Of a DNA stretch of 64,000 nucleotides, positions 36,585 through 45,830 are shown piece after piece. Within the stretch, counting starts at the first letter, position 1. Each line of letters starts with the position of its first letter. Both the position numbers and the translations under genes were made by a program. The notes under the pieces were generated by a model. The model saw nothing but the letters and a program-made list of their open reading frames with translations, did no database searches and had not been told where the DNA came from. The DNA comes from Bifidobacterium sp. B4142. GTDB taxonomy: Bacteria; Actinomycetota; Actinomycetes; Actinomycetales; Bifidobacteriaceae. Location: assembly GCF_026537325.1 (NCBI RefSeq), contig NZ_JAFNMJ010000001.1:186001-250000 (forward strand), read 5' to 3'.

Positions 36585-37615
36585 TGAGTATGAACAAGCC
36601 GATGAACAGGGTGGCGGCTGCAACGGCACTGGCCTTATCCCTGGTCCTCCTGCCGGGGCTGTCCGCCTGCGAGGGGCAGGTTCCCCAAGCTCGCCGGACC
36701 GAGCCTCAGAGCACCGCAACCACGGCTCCTGAGCCCAATCTGACCCCTGCCCAAGAGGCCCGCATACGCAAGAGCATCGGGGCTGTTCTGGACCAGGCCA
36801 ACGAGGCCAAGGATCCGGCCGGGCTGGACCAGCGGGTCACTGGACCCCAGCTGGAGATCCGCACCAGCGAACTGACCATTGCCCAGGCCACCGGGCAGCT
36901 GGATCCGAAGACAACCATTCCTACCACCATCGCTCAGACGGTCATCCCCGGCGATCCTGGCTGGCCGCGCTCGGTCTTTTCGATCACCACCACCACGCAG
37001 GATCAGCAGTCCAAACGCCTCTTGGTGCTGGACCAGGAGTCCGCCCATGAGAACTACAAGCTCTGGGGGGTGGCCCGGCTCTTCCAGGGAGCCCAGCTGC
37101 CCAAGTTCCCGGTGGCCACCATCGGCGCCAGGATGGGGCAGGGCGACGATCAGGGGCTCAAGGCTACGCCGGTGGAGGCCGTGCGCCGCTATGCCGACCT
37201 CCTGCAGAATCCCCAGGGCAGCAAGTATGCCAAGGAGTTCGCCCAGGATGACTTCCGCACCTCCCTGGGCACGCTGACCCAGGTGGTCCAGCAGGGGATC
37301 GAAGCCAACAAGGGCAACCAGTCGCAGACCTTCACCCCGGCACAGGGGCAGCTGCGGGTCATGCACTCCTCCGATGGAGGCGATCTGGTCGTGGCCCGGA
37401 TCGATTCGGTCTGGACCAGGCAGGCGGGTGAGGGCCGCGAGTCCTCGCCAGCCTCGGATGCCGAGAAGGCCCTCTTCGGACAGGGCAAGCCCACCAGCAC
37501 CATGAAGGTCACCTATGTCAACGTGATCGCCCTGTACATACCTTCGGCGGACTCGCATGAACCCATCAGGGCCGTGGGCGCCGAGCGTGAACCCATCAAG
37601 GTGGAAGCGGTCTGA
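36584..37615 (+). CDS. Uncharacterised lipoprotein
   Basis: 343 residues. Signal peptide with lipobox GLSAC near residue 29 and a Pro/Thr-rich linker. The mature domain has no family I can name; it includes LWGVARLFQGAQLPKFPV and a conserved-looking C-terminal YVNVIALYIPSADSH. It is translationally coupled to the preceding membrane protein and followed by the YbbN-like gene after 117 nt. A role in envelope homeostasis is conceivable but unsupported. Confidence 0.75.
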   Translation: MSMNKPMNRVAAATALALSLVLLPGLSACEGQVPQARRTEPQSTATTAPEPNLTPAQEARIRKSIGAVLDQANEAKDPAGLDQRVTGPQLEIRTSELTIAQATGQLDPKTTIPTTIAQTVIPGDPGWPRSVFSITTTTQDQQSKRLLVLDQESAHENYKLWGVARLFQGAQLPKFPVATIGARMGQGDDQGLKATPVEAVRRYADLLQNPQGSKYAKEFAQDDFRTSLGTLTQVVQQGIEANKGNQSQTFTPAQGQLRVMHSSDGGDLVVARIDSVWTRQAGEGRESSPASDAEKALFGQGKPTSTMKVTYVNVIALYIPSADSHEPIRAVGAEREPIKVEAV

Positions 37616-37732
37616 AGGGCGGGATTGCGCTGGGTGAACGCCCGACCCTTGGACTAGATTGGCTTCCAGGAGTATGCAATCGAGGGCGGGCCGAAGCTGC
37701 AGTCGGCGGCCGCGAGGTTTAGGAGGACTGAC

Positions 37733-38698
37733 ATGGCGAACAAGAACGGGCAGGGGCAGCCGGGCGTCTCGCTGGCAGGAGCGGTCGACCTGGGCGCGCT
37801 CAAGCATCAGGTCGATGCTCAGCCAGGCCAGCAGGGAGGCGCACCAGCTGCCGGCGGCTACGTGATCGATACCACGGAGGCCAGCTTTCAGGCTATGGTC
37901 CAGACCTCAGCCACCTTCCCCATTCTGATCCTGCTCTGGGTGCCCACAGACGACCGTCTCTTTCCCCTGGCCACCCGCCTGGCCCAGGCCGTCAATGCCC
38001 AGGAGGGGCACATCCAGCTCTCCCGCATCGACATCGCGTCCAATCCGCAGATCGCCCAGACCTTCCAGGTGCAGGGCGCTCCGGCCCTCTTTGCCCTGCT
38101 GGCAGGCCGACCCATGCCCATCCTGCAGGGGATGCCCACCGATGAGGAGATGAACCAGATCACCGATCAGCTCATCCCACAGGTGGTTCAAATGGCGCAG
38201 AAGGCCGGCATTACTGGCAGCGCCCCCTACCAGGAGACCAACGACCAGGGGCCAGATGAGCAGGCCGGCCAGACAGCGGCTGATGCCATCCCTCCTGCCC
38301 ATCAGGAGGCCCACCGGCTGGCTCAGGAGGGCGACTATGCAGCTGCGGCCGAAGCCTATGACAAGCTGGTCCAGGCTGACGCGACCGACGATCTGGCCAA
38401 GCGTGAACAGGCCAAGTGCCTGCTGATGGCCCGTTCAGCCACGGCCGATGTCCGCAGGGTCCGTCAGGCGGCCGCCGACGCCCCTGACGACCTACAGGCC
38501 CAGTTGGATGTGGCCGATGTGGACATGATCGGCGGCCAGATCCAGGATGCCTTCGATCGTCTGCTGGACTTTCTGGCCGGGCACCGGGATCAGACCGATC
38601 CCATCCGCCGCCGTCTGCTGGAGTACTTCGTCATTCCCGAGCCGACCGATCCTCGGCTGGCCAAGGCCCGTCGCCGTCTGTCCACACTGATGTACTGA
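37733..38698 (+). CDS. YbbN/CnoX-like thioredoxin-fold protein with TPR-like C-terminus
   Basis: 321 residues. Residues about 45-155 form a thioredoxin fold (FPILILLWVPTDDRLFPLA, then IDIASNPQIAQTFQVQGAPALFAL with the cis-Pro), but the CXXC motif is replaced by VPTD, so no disulfide redox activity. The rest is helical, rich in Ala, Gln and Asp, as in CnoX/YbbN, a holdase co-chaperone. A GGAGGACTGAC site precedes the ATG. Confidence 0.82.
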   Translation: MANKNGQGQPGVSLAGAVDLGALKHQVDAQPGQQGGAPAAGGYVIDTTEASFQAMVQTSATFPILILLWVPTDDRLFPLATRLAQAVNAQEGHIQLSRIDIASNPQIAQTFQVQGAPALFALLAGRPMPILQGMPTDEEMNQITDQLIPQVVQMAQKAGITGSAPYQETNDQGPDEQAGQTAADAIPPAHQEAHRLAQEGDYAAAAEAYDKLVQADATDDLAKREQAKCLLMARSATADVRRVRQAAADAPDDLQAQLDVADVDMIGGQIQDAFDRLLDFLAGHRDQTDPIRRRLLEYFVIPEPTDPRLAKARRRLSTLMY

Positions 38699-38710
38699 AC
38701 CGCTCCTGGG

Positions 38711-39355
38711 TCAGGAATCCCGGTTCTCGTCGAAGTTGGTGAGGAAGCGCGGTCCGCTGGCTTTCAGCTCCCGGTCGAAGTTGGCCGCCCAGTCGCCGAA
38801 GGGATGGTCGGCCAGCCCATCGTTGGAGAATCGCGGGTCATCGGTGATCTCCGTGGCGCAAAAATCAGGGATGGTCAGGTCGGTCACCGGCCCGGTCCGC
38901 TCCACCTCGGCTACCACCAGGGGGGCGTTGCCGTCCCCAAAGACATCCAGGTTCCACCAGTCCTCGTCCAGCCAGACTCCATACCGGTTCTTGACGATGG
39001 GAATGCCGCCGCGCAGGATCAGCTCCAGGGCGATGCCCGGGTCGATGGCCCTTTCGGCCTCGTAGCGGGTGCCGCCGACGGAGGGTCCCTTAGCCGTCAT
39101 TGAGGCAGCCTCGAAGTGGTCGCCTTCCTCAAGCAGGGTGTGGAGGGCATCGGTCCGGGCCGTCATGGGCACCACCGGGTCCACCTGCCCCTGAAGGCGA
39201 ATCCGCAGGGCGAAGTTGTCCTCATGCACGTAGTAGCTCTGCACGATCAGGGTCGGCCGACTCTCCCCGAGCAGCTCCCGGGGGAGGTCCCGGCAGAAGA
39301 ATCTGCGCTCGAACTCGAAATCGTCCTCATCCTCATTCATGGCCATGCATCCCAT
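38711..39355 (-). CDS. CYTH-domain protein
   Basis: About 214 residues. Starts with a FEFERRFF motif in the place of the CYTH ExExK metal-binding signature, followed by alternating Arg and Glu strands (LRIRLQG, YEAERAID, IVKNRYGVW, VAEVERTG) forming the triphosphate tunnel. Such proteins are triphosphatases or related phosphotransferases; the substrate is unknown. In-frame ATGs at 39355, 39346 and 39340 are all possible starts; no clear ribosome-binding site. Confidence 0.8.
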   Translation of the reverse strand: MGCMAMNEDEDDFEFERRFFCRDLPRELLGESRPTLIVQSYYVHEDNFALRIRLQGQVDPVVPMTARTDALHTLLEEGDHFEAASMTAKGPSVGGTRYEAERAIDPGIALELILRGGIPIVKNRYGVWLDEDWWNLDVFGDGNAPLVVAEVERTGPVTDLTIPDFCATEITDDPRFSNDGLADHPFGDWAANFDRELKASGPRFLTNFDENRDS

Positions 39356-39705
39356 GGTACGGTAGGCCGGGTGCGGTCACTGTGTGCTGTCCACAGCGCA
39401 TCCGAGTTGTCCAGGTATGTGAAGGTCGCTTGTGATGGCCGGGTGAAGGAACTAGAGTGTGAATCATCCCGAGAGAAGATCATCCGGGAATGTTGGCGGC
39501 TTCGCGCCACCGCATGAGGATGCAATGGCGCAACCGGGGCGGTGACACGAAGCCATGCCATCACGATACCTATGAAACGCCTGAAATCTTGGGGCAACAC
39601 GCCGAGAACGGCGGGGGCTGGACCGACACGTGAGGACGCGCATGGGTGCGAAAATGCGCAAAGTGTCCTAGTATGGTCTCTGTTGTCCACTGGAAAGTGG
39701 CTGTC
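39356..39705. other. Intergenic region before tRNA-Arg
   Basis: 350 nt with no supported gene. The open frames across it are Ser/Pro/Arg-rich and not protein-like. CCTAGTATGG near 39668 could supply the -10 of the tRNA promoter. Confidence 0.4.
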
Positions 39706-39781
39706 GGGTTCGTAGCTCAGCGGATAGAGCGTCTGTCTCCGGAACAGAAGGTCGAGGGTTCGAATCCCTTCGAGCCCACCA
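39706..39781 (+). tRNA. tRNA-Arg (CCG)
   Basis: 76 nt including encoded CCA. Acceptor arms GGGTTCG and CGAGCCC pair with one G-T, the anticodon loop CTCCGGA gives CCG (reads CGG codons), and the T arm GAGGGTTCGAATCCCTT is canonical. Confidence 0.95.
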
Positions 39782-40069
39782 AGATGAAATCCCTGCAGCC
39801 AGGAAGAGCGCGGGGGTTTTCTTTATACGACTCCCGTCTGTCATCGTGCCTTGGATTATGATCAGAGCATTTACTGGACGAAATAAGCGCACGCGATGCG
39901 TCACGATATGTGTGGTGAATCACTAAGCTTTTGAGGAACATGGCCCTTGGCCCGCTCGTGTCCTCGTTCTCAGGTGTCATAGTGAAAGGGTAAGACCGAA
40001 CGTCGGGGAGGACCGACGCTTCCGCGTTGTGGCGGAGCCTCCTTTCCCCGGTGAAGCAAAGGAGTTCAC

Positions 40070-41824
40070 ATGGCCAATCGAATCAATGCAGGGGATGCTG
40101 TCCTTCACGTCCTGGAGCAGTGGGGGGTGCCGCGCATCTATGGCCTGCCCGGCGGTTCCTTCGACTCCATGATGAACGCCATCCACAACGAGCGCGAGCG
40201 CATCGACTTCATCCAGGTCCGTCATGAGGAGGCCGGAGCTCTGGCTGCCGCCGGCGAGGCCAAGCTGACCGGCCGGATTGGCGTCTGCTTCGGCTCGTCG
40301 GGCCCAGGGGCTGTCCACCTGCTCAACGGCCTCTATGATGCCCGTGAGGACGGCGTGCCGGTGCTGGCCCTGGTGGGCGAGGTGCCCCAGGCCTTTATGA
40401 ACATGGACTTCTTCCAGGCCATGGACGAGGTGCCTATCTTTACCGATGTGGCCGTATTCGCCAGGGCCGCCACCAACGCCCAGGGGCTGCCGGCCCTGGT
40501 GGACGAGGCCATCCGCCGCGCCTATGCCAGCAACGGGGTCTCCGTGGTCATCATCCCCAAGGATCTGGCCTGGGCCGAGATCGACGACCGCCCAGTGGCT
40601 TCTGCGCCTAACTTCCGCAAGCCGGAGCCTTTGAAGCCCGCGGCCGACCAGGTCAGCAAGGCGGTGGAGATTATTCAGTCCGCCAAGGCGCCGCTGCTCT
40701 ACTTCGGCCAAGGCGCTGCCGGGGCCCGCGATGAGCTGGTCGCCATGTCCGAGCGTTTCAAGATGCCCATGGTCTCCACCTTCCCGGCCAAGGGGATTGT
40801 GGAGGACACCTATCCTGCCTACCTGCAGTCGGCCGGCCGTGTGGCCACCAAGACCGCCACCGAGGCCATTTACACCTCGGATCTGACGGTCTGGGTTGGT
40901 TCGGACAACCCCTTTGGGTCCATGTTCGTCACTCCCAACACCAAGGTCATCCAGATCGACCTGAACCCGGTCAAGCTGGGCAAGCGCTTCCAGGCCAATG
41001 TGGTCCTGGCCATCCAGGCCGACGCCCGCGAGGCCCTCAAGGCCATAACCGCCGCCGGCCAGGATCAGGAGGAGTCCGTCTTCTACAGGGCCTGCCTGCG
41101 CAGCAAGGAGAACTGGGATCAGTGGGTGGCCTCCTTTAACGAGGACACTCGCACGCCCCTGCGGCCCGAGCCTGTCTACCACGTCATCGATCAGCAGCTT
41201 GAGGACAATGACATCGTCATCCCCGATGTGGGCAATGTGGATATTGACTTCCTGCGTCTGCTGCATCTGAAGCCCACCAACCGCTGGACCGTCTCCGGCA
41301 AGCATGCCACCATGGGCTACGCCGTGCCGGCCGCCTTGGCTGCCAAGCTGGAGCATCCGGAATCGACCGTCTACTCCCTGAGCGGCGACGGCGGGTTCGC
41401 CATGCTCGGCGAGGAGGTGCTGGCCCAGCTCAAGTACCATGCACCGGTCATCAACGTGGTCTTCTCCAACCAGTCCTTGGGCTACATCGAGGCCGAGCAG
41501 CGCGACGACAGCCATCAGCCTCTGAGCGGAGTGGATCTGCCCGACACCGACTGGGCCAAGGTCGGCGAGGGCATGGGCGCCCTGGGCTTCACCGTGCGTA
41601 CGGTGGCCGATGCCCGCCACGCCTTCTCCGAGGCTCGCAAGGCCGACAGGTCTTCGGTCATCGACGTCAAGCTGACAGGAGCCAGCCCTCTGGACACCCG
41701 CTATATGCGGTTCCCGGAGACCTGCTCGGATCCGGACCAGGTCGAGAAATTCGTCAAGACCTACGAGGCCGGCGATCTGCGCTCCCTGGCCTACTGGATG
41801 GGTCAGGAGGCTCGCAAGGGCTGA
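40070..41824 (+). CDS. spxB: Thiamine-diphosphate-dependent pyruvate oxidase
   Basis: 584 residues. Expected reaction: pyruvate, phosphate and oxygen to acetyl phosphate, CO2 and hydrogen peroxide, with TPP, Mg and FAD. Visible features: the activating Glu in RHEEAGALAA (residue 53/54), an FAD-binding middle domain, and the TPP motif GDGGFAMLGEEV followed 27 residues later by NQSLGYIE. The N-terminal IYGLPGGSFDSMMNA is closer to pyruvate oxidase than acetolactate synthase. AAAGGAG lies 6 nt before the ATG. In a bifid-shunt organism it would link oxygen to acetyl phosphate. An acetolactate-synthase-like activity cannot be excluded. Confidence 0.85.
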   Translation: MANRINAGDAVLHVLEQWGVPRIYGLPGGSFDSMMNAIHNERERIDFIQVRHEEAGALAAAGEAKLTGRIGVCFGSSGPGAVHLLNGLYDAREDGVPVLALVGEVPQAFMNMDFFQAMDEVPIFTDVAVFARAATNAQGLPALVDEAIRRAYASNGVSVVIIPKDLAWAEIDDRPVASAPNFRKPEPLKPAADQVSKAVEIIQSAKAPLLYFGQGAAGARDELVAMSERFKMPMVSTFPAKGIVEDTYPAYLQSAGRVATKTATEAIYTSDLTVWVGSDNPFGSMFVTPNTKVIQIDLNPVKLGKRFQANVVLAIQADAREALKAITAAGQDQEESVFYRACLRSKENWDQWVASFNEDTRTPLRPEPVYHVIDQQLEDNDIVIPDVGNVDIDFLRLLHLKPTNRWTVSGKHATMGYAVPAALAAKLEHPESTVYSLSGDGGFAMLGEEVLAQLKYHAPVINVVFSNQSLGYIEAEQRDDSHQPLSGVDLPDTDWAKVGEGMGALGFTVRTVADARHAFSEARKADRSSVIDVKLTGASPLDTRYMRFPETCSDPDQVEKFVKTYEAGDLRSLAYWMGQEARKG

Positions 41825-41841
41825 GACTGATGCCGCTTGCG

Positions 41842-41879
41842 CCGGGCGGGCACTCCTATAGTGGACGGTGTCCGCCCGG
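41842..41879 (+). terminator. Hairpin downstream of spxB overlapping a -10-like sequence
   Basis: CCGGGCGGGCAC and GTGTCCGCCCGG pair with one mismatch around a 14-nt loop, but no T-run follows. TATAGT at 41857-41862 lies in the loop and could be the -10 of ridA. Terminator, attenuator or promoter roles are all possible. Confidence 0.4.
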
Positions 41880-41927
41880 GCTTCGGCCCTGCATGGGTGT
41901 GGCGGACCTGAAGGAAAGGACGGACTC

Positions 41928-42317
41928 ATGGAAGATGGACCGGAAGAGATCGGCACGCCATATGCGCCCCAGGCCTTGGGGGCTTACAGTCAGGCTGTGA
42001 AGGCCGGGGGCTTTGTCTTTGTCTCCGGACAGTTGGGTATCGACCCGGACACCGGCGAGCTGGTGGAGGGCACTGCGGCTGACCAGGCCACCCAGGCCCT
42101 GAAGAACGTGAAGAACATCCTGGATGCAGCCGGCAGCGGCATGGAGAAGGTGGTCAAGGCCACTATTCTTATGCGGCGGGTTGAGGATTTCACCCAGGTG
42201 GACCAGGCCTACTCCCAGGTTTTCATTGGCTCGGTGCGGCCGGCCCGTGTGGCTTTCGGCGGCGCGGACATCCCCAAGGGGGCCCTGGTCGAGATTGAGG
42301 TCGTGGCTCTGGCCTGA
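41928..42317 (+). CDS. ridA: RidA family reactive enamine/imine deaminase
   Basis: 129 residues. Family signatures are GAYSQAVKAGGFVFVSGQLG near the N-terminus and RPARVAFGGADIPKGALVEIEV, including the conserved Arg that binds the carboxylate. RidA hydrolyses 2-aminoacrylate-type intermediates released by PLP enzymes. AAGGA precedes ATG 41928. It lies between pyruvate oxidase and argS. Confidence 0.92.
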   Translation: MEDGPEEIGTPYAPQALGAYSQAVKAGGFVFVSGQLGIDPDTGELVEGTAADQATQALKNVKNILDAAGSGMEKVVKATILMRRVEDFTQVDQAYSQVFIGSVRPARVAFGGADIPKGALVEIEVVALA

Positions 42318-42347
42318 GACAGGCCGGCTGCTGGTCCCCGCCGTCGC

Positions 42348-42353
42348 TAGACT
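42348..42353 (+). promoter_or_regulatory. Probable -10 element of argS
   Basis: TAGACT is 7 nt before the argS ATG; TGAGGGC in between could also act as a weak Shine-Dalgarno, so leaderless status is uncertain. Confidence 0.35.
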
Positions 42354-42360
42354 TGAGGGC

Positions 42361-44118
42361 ATGAGTCCTGAAGCACTTGCCCGTATCATCTCTTCGACCG
42401 CCGTCAAGATGGCCCAGTCAGGCCGCCTGGGAAGCCTGGAGCCCGACATGGTTCCTGATGCCGACCATCTGGCGGTCATGCGTCCCAAGGACCGCTCCCA
42501 CGGGGATTGGTCCACTAACATCGCCATGCAGCTGGCCAAGAAGGCCGGCATGAGGCCTGCGGAACTGGGGCAGGCCTTGGCTGAGGCTCTGCGGGAGGAC
42601 GACGGGATCGCCCAGGTGGATGTGGCCGGTCCCGGCTTCATCAATATAACCTTGGATTCGGCCTCGGCGGCCGCTGTGGTCGATGCGGTCCTGGAGGCGG
42701 GCTCCGCCTATGGGAGCAACGATCACCTGAGCGGGCGCACGCTGAATCTGGAATTCGTCTCGGCCAATCCCACGGGTCCCATCCACATCGGCGGCACACG
42801 CTGGGCGGCTGTGGGCGACTCCATGGCCCGGGTTCTGGAGGCCAACGGTGCCAAGGTGGTCAGGGAGTACTACTTCAACGATCACGGCACGCAGATCGAC
42901 CGCTTCTCCCGTTCGCTGGTGGCGGCGGCCCACGGCGAGCCCGTGCCTGCCGACGGCTACAAGGGATCATATATTGACGAGATCGCCTCGCGTGTGGTCA
43001 AGGAGGCCGCCGACGAAGGGCAGGACATCCTGGCCATGCCCAGGGTGCGCGACGAGGACGGCGCCGAGGGTGACAGCCCCCAGCGCGAGGCCTTCCGCAC
43101 CCGGGCTGTGCCCATGATGTTCGCCGAGATCCAGCAGTCCATGCGTGACTTCCGGGTCAATTTCGATGTCTGGTTCCATGAGAATAGCCTCTATGAGTCC
43201 GGCCAGGTGGACCGGGCCATTGACGAGTTGCGGGCCAAGGGCGACATCTTCGAGAAGGACGGAGCTACCTGGTTCCGCTCCACCACCTACGGCGACGACA
43301 AGGACCGGGTGATCATCAAGTCCGACGGGCACGCAGCCTATGTGGCGGCCGACATCGCCTACTATCTGAACAAGCGACGCAGGGCCAAGGATCCCTGCGA
43401 CGAGGCCATCTACATGCTGGGCGCCGACCATCACGGCTATATCGGCCGGATGATGGCCATCTGCGCGGCCTTCGGGGACACCCCCGGCGTGAACATGCAG
43501 ATCCTGATCGGCCAGCTGGTCAATGTCATCAAGGACGGCCAGGCCGTGCGCATGAGCAAGCGGGCAGGCAACGTGGTCACCATCGACGATCTGGTGGATG
43601 CCGTGGGTGTGGATGCCGCACGGTATTCCCTGGCCCGCACCGACTACAACCAGAGCGTGGACATCGACCTGGACCTGCTGGCCTCGCACACCAACGACAA
43701 CCCCGTCTACTACGTGCAGTACGCGCATGCCCGCTCGACAAACGTGGATCGGAACGCAGCCCAGGCGGGCATCGACCGGTCCGGGGCCGACCTGTCCCTG
43801 CTGGACACTGCCGCCGACAACGATGTTCTGGGCGTCCTGGCTCTCTATCCCAATGTGGTTCAGACTGCCGGCGACCAGAAGGCCCCCCATCGGGTGGCCC
43901 ACTACCTTGAGCAGCTGGCTGGGGTCTATCACCGCTGGTACAACCTGGAGCGCGTGGTGCCCATGGAGCCGACCGGCCGGGCGGATCTGGACCAGGATGA
44001 GGACAGGAATCCGCAGCCGGCCCGTGCGGCGGCGCGTCTGCGGCTCAATGACGCCGTGCAGCAGGTCATCGCCAACGGTCTGGGGCTGCTGGGCGTCCAG
44101 GCTCCGGACCGTATGTAA
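42361..44118 (+). CDS. argS: Arginyl-tRNA synthetase
   Basis: 585 residues, class I synthetase. The HIGH signature appears as HIGGTRWA after SANPTGP, and the KMSKS-equivalent as RMSKRAGNVV. The C-terminal anticodon-binding domain ends in the family-typical LGLLGVQAPDRM. First of a typical bifidobacterial argS-lysA-hom-thrB cluster. Confidence 0.97.
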   Translation: MSPEALARIISSTAVKMAQSGRLGSLEPDMVPDADHLAVMRPKDRSHGDWSTNIAMQLAKKAGMRPAELGQALAEALREDDGIAQVDVAGPGFINITLDSASAAAVVDAVLEAGSAYGSNDHLSGRTLNLEFVSANPTGPIHIGGTRWAAVGDSMARVLEANGAKVVREYYFNDHGTQIDRFSRSLVAAAHGEPVPADGYKGSYIDEIASRVVKEAADEGQDILAMPRVRDEDGAEGDSPQREAFRTRAVPMMFAEIQQSMRDFRVNFDVWFHENSLYESGQVDRAIDELRAKGDIFEKDGATWFRSTTYGDDKDRVIIKSDGHAAYVAADIAYYLNKRRRAKDPCDEAIYMLGADHHGYIGRMMAICAAFGDTPGVNMQILIGQLVNVIKDGQAVRMSKRAGNVVTIDDLVDAVGVDAARYSLARTDYNQSVDIDLDLLASHTNDNPVYYVQYAHARSTNVDRNAAQAGIDRSGADLSLLDTAADNDVLGVLALYPNVVQTAGDQKAPHRVAHYLEQLAGVYHRWYNLERVVPMEPTGRADLDQDEDRNPQPARAAARLRLNDAVQQVIANGLGLLGVQAPDRM

Positions 44119-44145
44119 GCCCTCAAGGTCACCGGGAGGTCGTTG

Positions 44146-45717
44146 ATGGAAACAGGGATGTGCGGGCTAGGGCCCGACGGGTTCTGGCCCGAGGCTTTGC
44201 AGCGGGACCACCAGGGCATGCTGACCATGCATGGGTGCTCTGTGGAGGACCTGGCCAAGCGTTACGGCACTCCTATGTATCTGATGGACACCGCGATGAT
44301 GGCGGAACGGGCCTCGGCCTTCCGCCAGGCGGCTCTGCGGGACCTGGGCGGTGCGACCACCAGGGTCAGCTATGCCGGCAAGGCCTTCCTCAGCAAGGAG
44401 ATCGTGCGGATCATGCTGCGCCAGGGGCTGGATATCGACACCTGCTCCCTGGGTGAAATGCTGATCGCCCAGGCTGCTGGTGCCCCTGGCCGTCGTCTGG
44501 TCCTGCACGGCAACAACAAGTCCGATCAGGAGATCGACCTGGCTGTGAAGGAGGGCTACCGGGCCATCGTCATTGATGCGCCTGACGAGCCTGGACGAAT
44601 CGCCGCTGCCGCAAGGGCCCAGGGGCGTCGCGCCAAGGTCATGCTCCGGGTGACCGTGGGTGTGCACGCCGGCGGCCACGAGTACATTTCCACTGCCCAC
44701 GAGGATCAGAAGTTCGGCATCCCCCTGCTGCCCCAGGGCACCGATGTGGGCCTGCTGGACCTCGGGCCTGAGCCTGGATCCTCCGGACAGGCTGGGGCAG
44801 CGGCTTCGGCGGCCACAAAGAGTGACGCCTCCTTGGCTCCTGTCGATTCCGTGGTCTCACCCACCTCTTCAGCCCTGTATTCGGCCGCCAACGGGCCCGC
44901 TGAACCTGCTGATCCCGCCCGGATCAAAGCCATGTCCGCCCTGGCTGACGGACCGGCTATCGCCCTGCTCAAGGAGATTCGCTCCCACGAGAAGGAACTG
45001 GAGCTGGTGGGCATCCATACCCATATCGGCTCCCAGATCCATGACTCTTCGGCCTTCATCGAGGCCGCCCGGCGCATGATGCTGCTGCGGCACACCTTCT
45101 GGGCCACCGACGGCTACCTGATGCCCGAGGTGGACCTGGGCGGCGGCTTCTCCGTGCCCTACACCCCGGATGAGGATCGGATGGACCTGGACCAGACCCT
45201 GACCAGCCTGGGGGCTGACATGGTCGCCATCAACCGTCGCCTAGGCATGCCCATGCCGGTCATCGCCTTCGAGCCCGGCCGCTGGATCGTGGCACCCTGC
45301 GGCATGAGCCTGTATCGGGTGGGCACCGTCAAGCCCGTCCCCCTGTCTGACGGAAGCGTGCGCACCTACGTTTCGGTTGACGGCGGCATGAGCGACAACA
45401 TTCGTCCGGCCCTCTACGAAGCTCAATACACGGCTGTCCTGGCCAACCGGGATGGCAGCGGGGACCGTATCCAGGCCCGTGTGGTCGGCAAGCACTGTGA
45501 ATCGGGGGATATCCTGGTGCAGGATGTGGCCCTGCCAGCGGACATTCGCCGGGGTGATCTGCTTTTGGTGCCGGTGACCGGCGCCTACGGGCGGACCATG
45601 GCCAGCAATTACAACCAGGCTCTGATCCCCGCCGTGGTAGGTCTGGACCAGTCCGGTGCCCATCTGATGCTGCGGCGGCAGACCATGGATGACCTGCTGG
45701 CCTTGGATCAGGGATGA
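44146..45717 (+). CDS. lysA: Diaminopimelate decarboxylase
   Basis: 523 residues; last step of lysine synthesis. PLP Lys79 lies in SYAGKAFLSKE, the phosphate-binding Gly-rich segment is DLGGGFSVPY, and the dimer-site Cys is in GKHCESGD. Residues about 195-265 are a low-complexity Ser/Ala/Pro insertion not found in most family members, explaining the length above the usual 420-450. GGGAGG lies 6 nt before ATG 44146. Confidence 0.95.
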   Translation: METGMCGLGPDGFWPEALQRDHQGMLTMHGCSVEDLAKRYGTPMYLMDTAMMAERASAFRQAALRDLGGATTRVSYAGKAFLSKEIVRIMLRQGLDIDTCSLGEMLIAQAAGAPGRRLVLHGNNKSDQEIDLAVKEGYRAIVIDAPDEPGRIAAAARAQGRRAKVMLRVTVGVHAGGHEYISTAHEDQKFGIPLLPQGTDVGLLDLGPEPGSSGQAGAAASAATKSDASLAPVDSVVSPTSSALYSAANGPAEPADPARIKAMSALADGPAIALLKEIRSHEKELELVGIHTHIGSQIHDSSAFIEAARRMMLLRHTFWATDGYLMPEVDLGGGFSVPYTPDEDRMDLDQTLTSLGADMVAINRRLGMPMPVIAFEPGRWIVAPCGMSLYRVGTVKPVPLSDGSVRTYVSVDGGMSDNIRPALYEAQYTAVLANRDGSGDRIQARVVGKHCESGDILVQDVALPADIRRGDLLLVPVTGAYGRTMASNYNQALIPAVVGLDQSGAHLMLRRQTMDDLLALDQG

Positions 45718-45830
45718 TGCGCTCCGTCTTGGCGGAAGCAGGCGCCGGGGTGGATGCGGGTGTCGGATTGGCTTTCTAAGATGGAGCAACACCCTGCGAC
45801 AGGCCCCGATGGGGCGGATGGAGGATCCAT

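Noticed and set aside
39977-41956. 659-codon minus-strand open frame opposite spxB
   Set aside because: Antisense shadow; spxB has full TPP-enzyme motifs and a ribosome-binding site.
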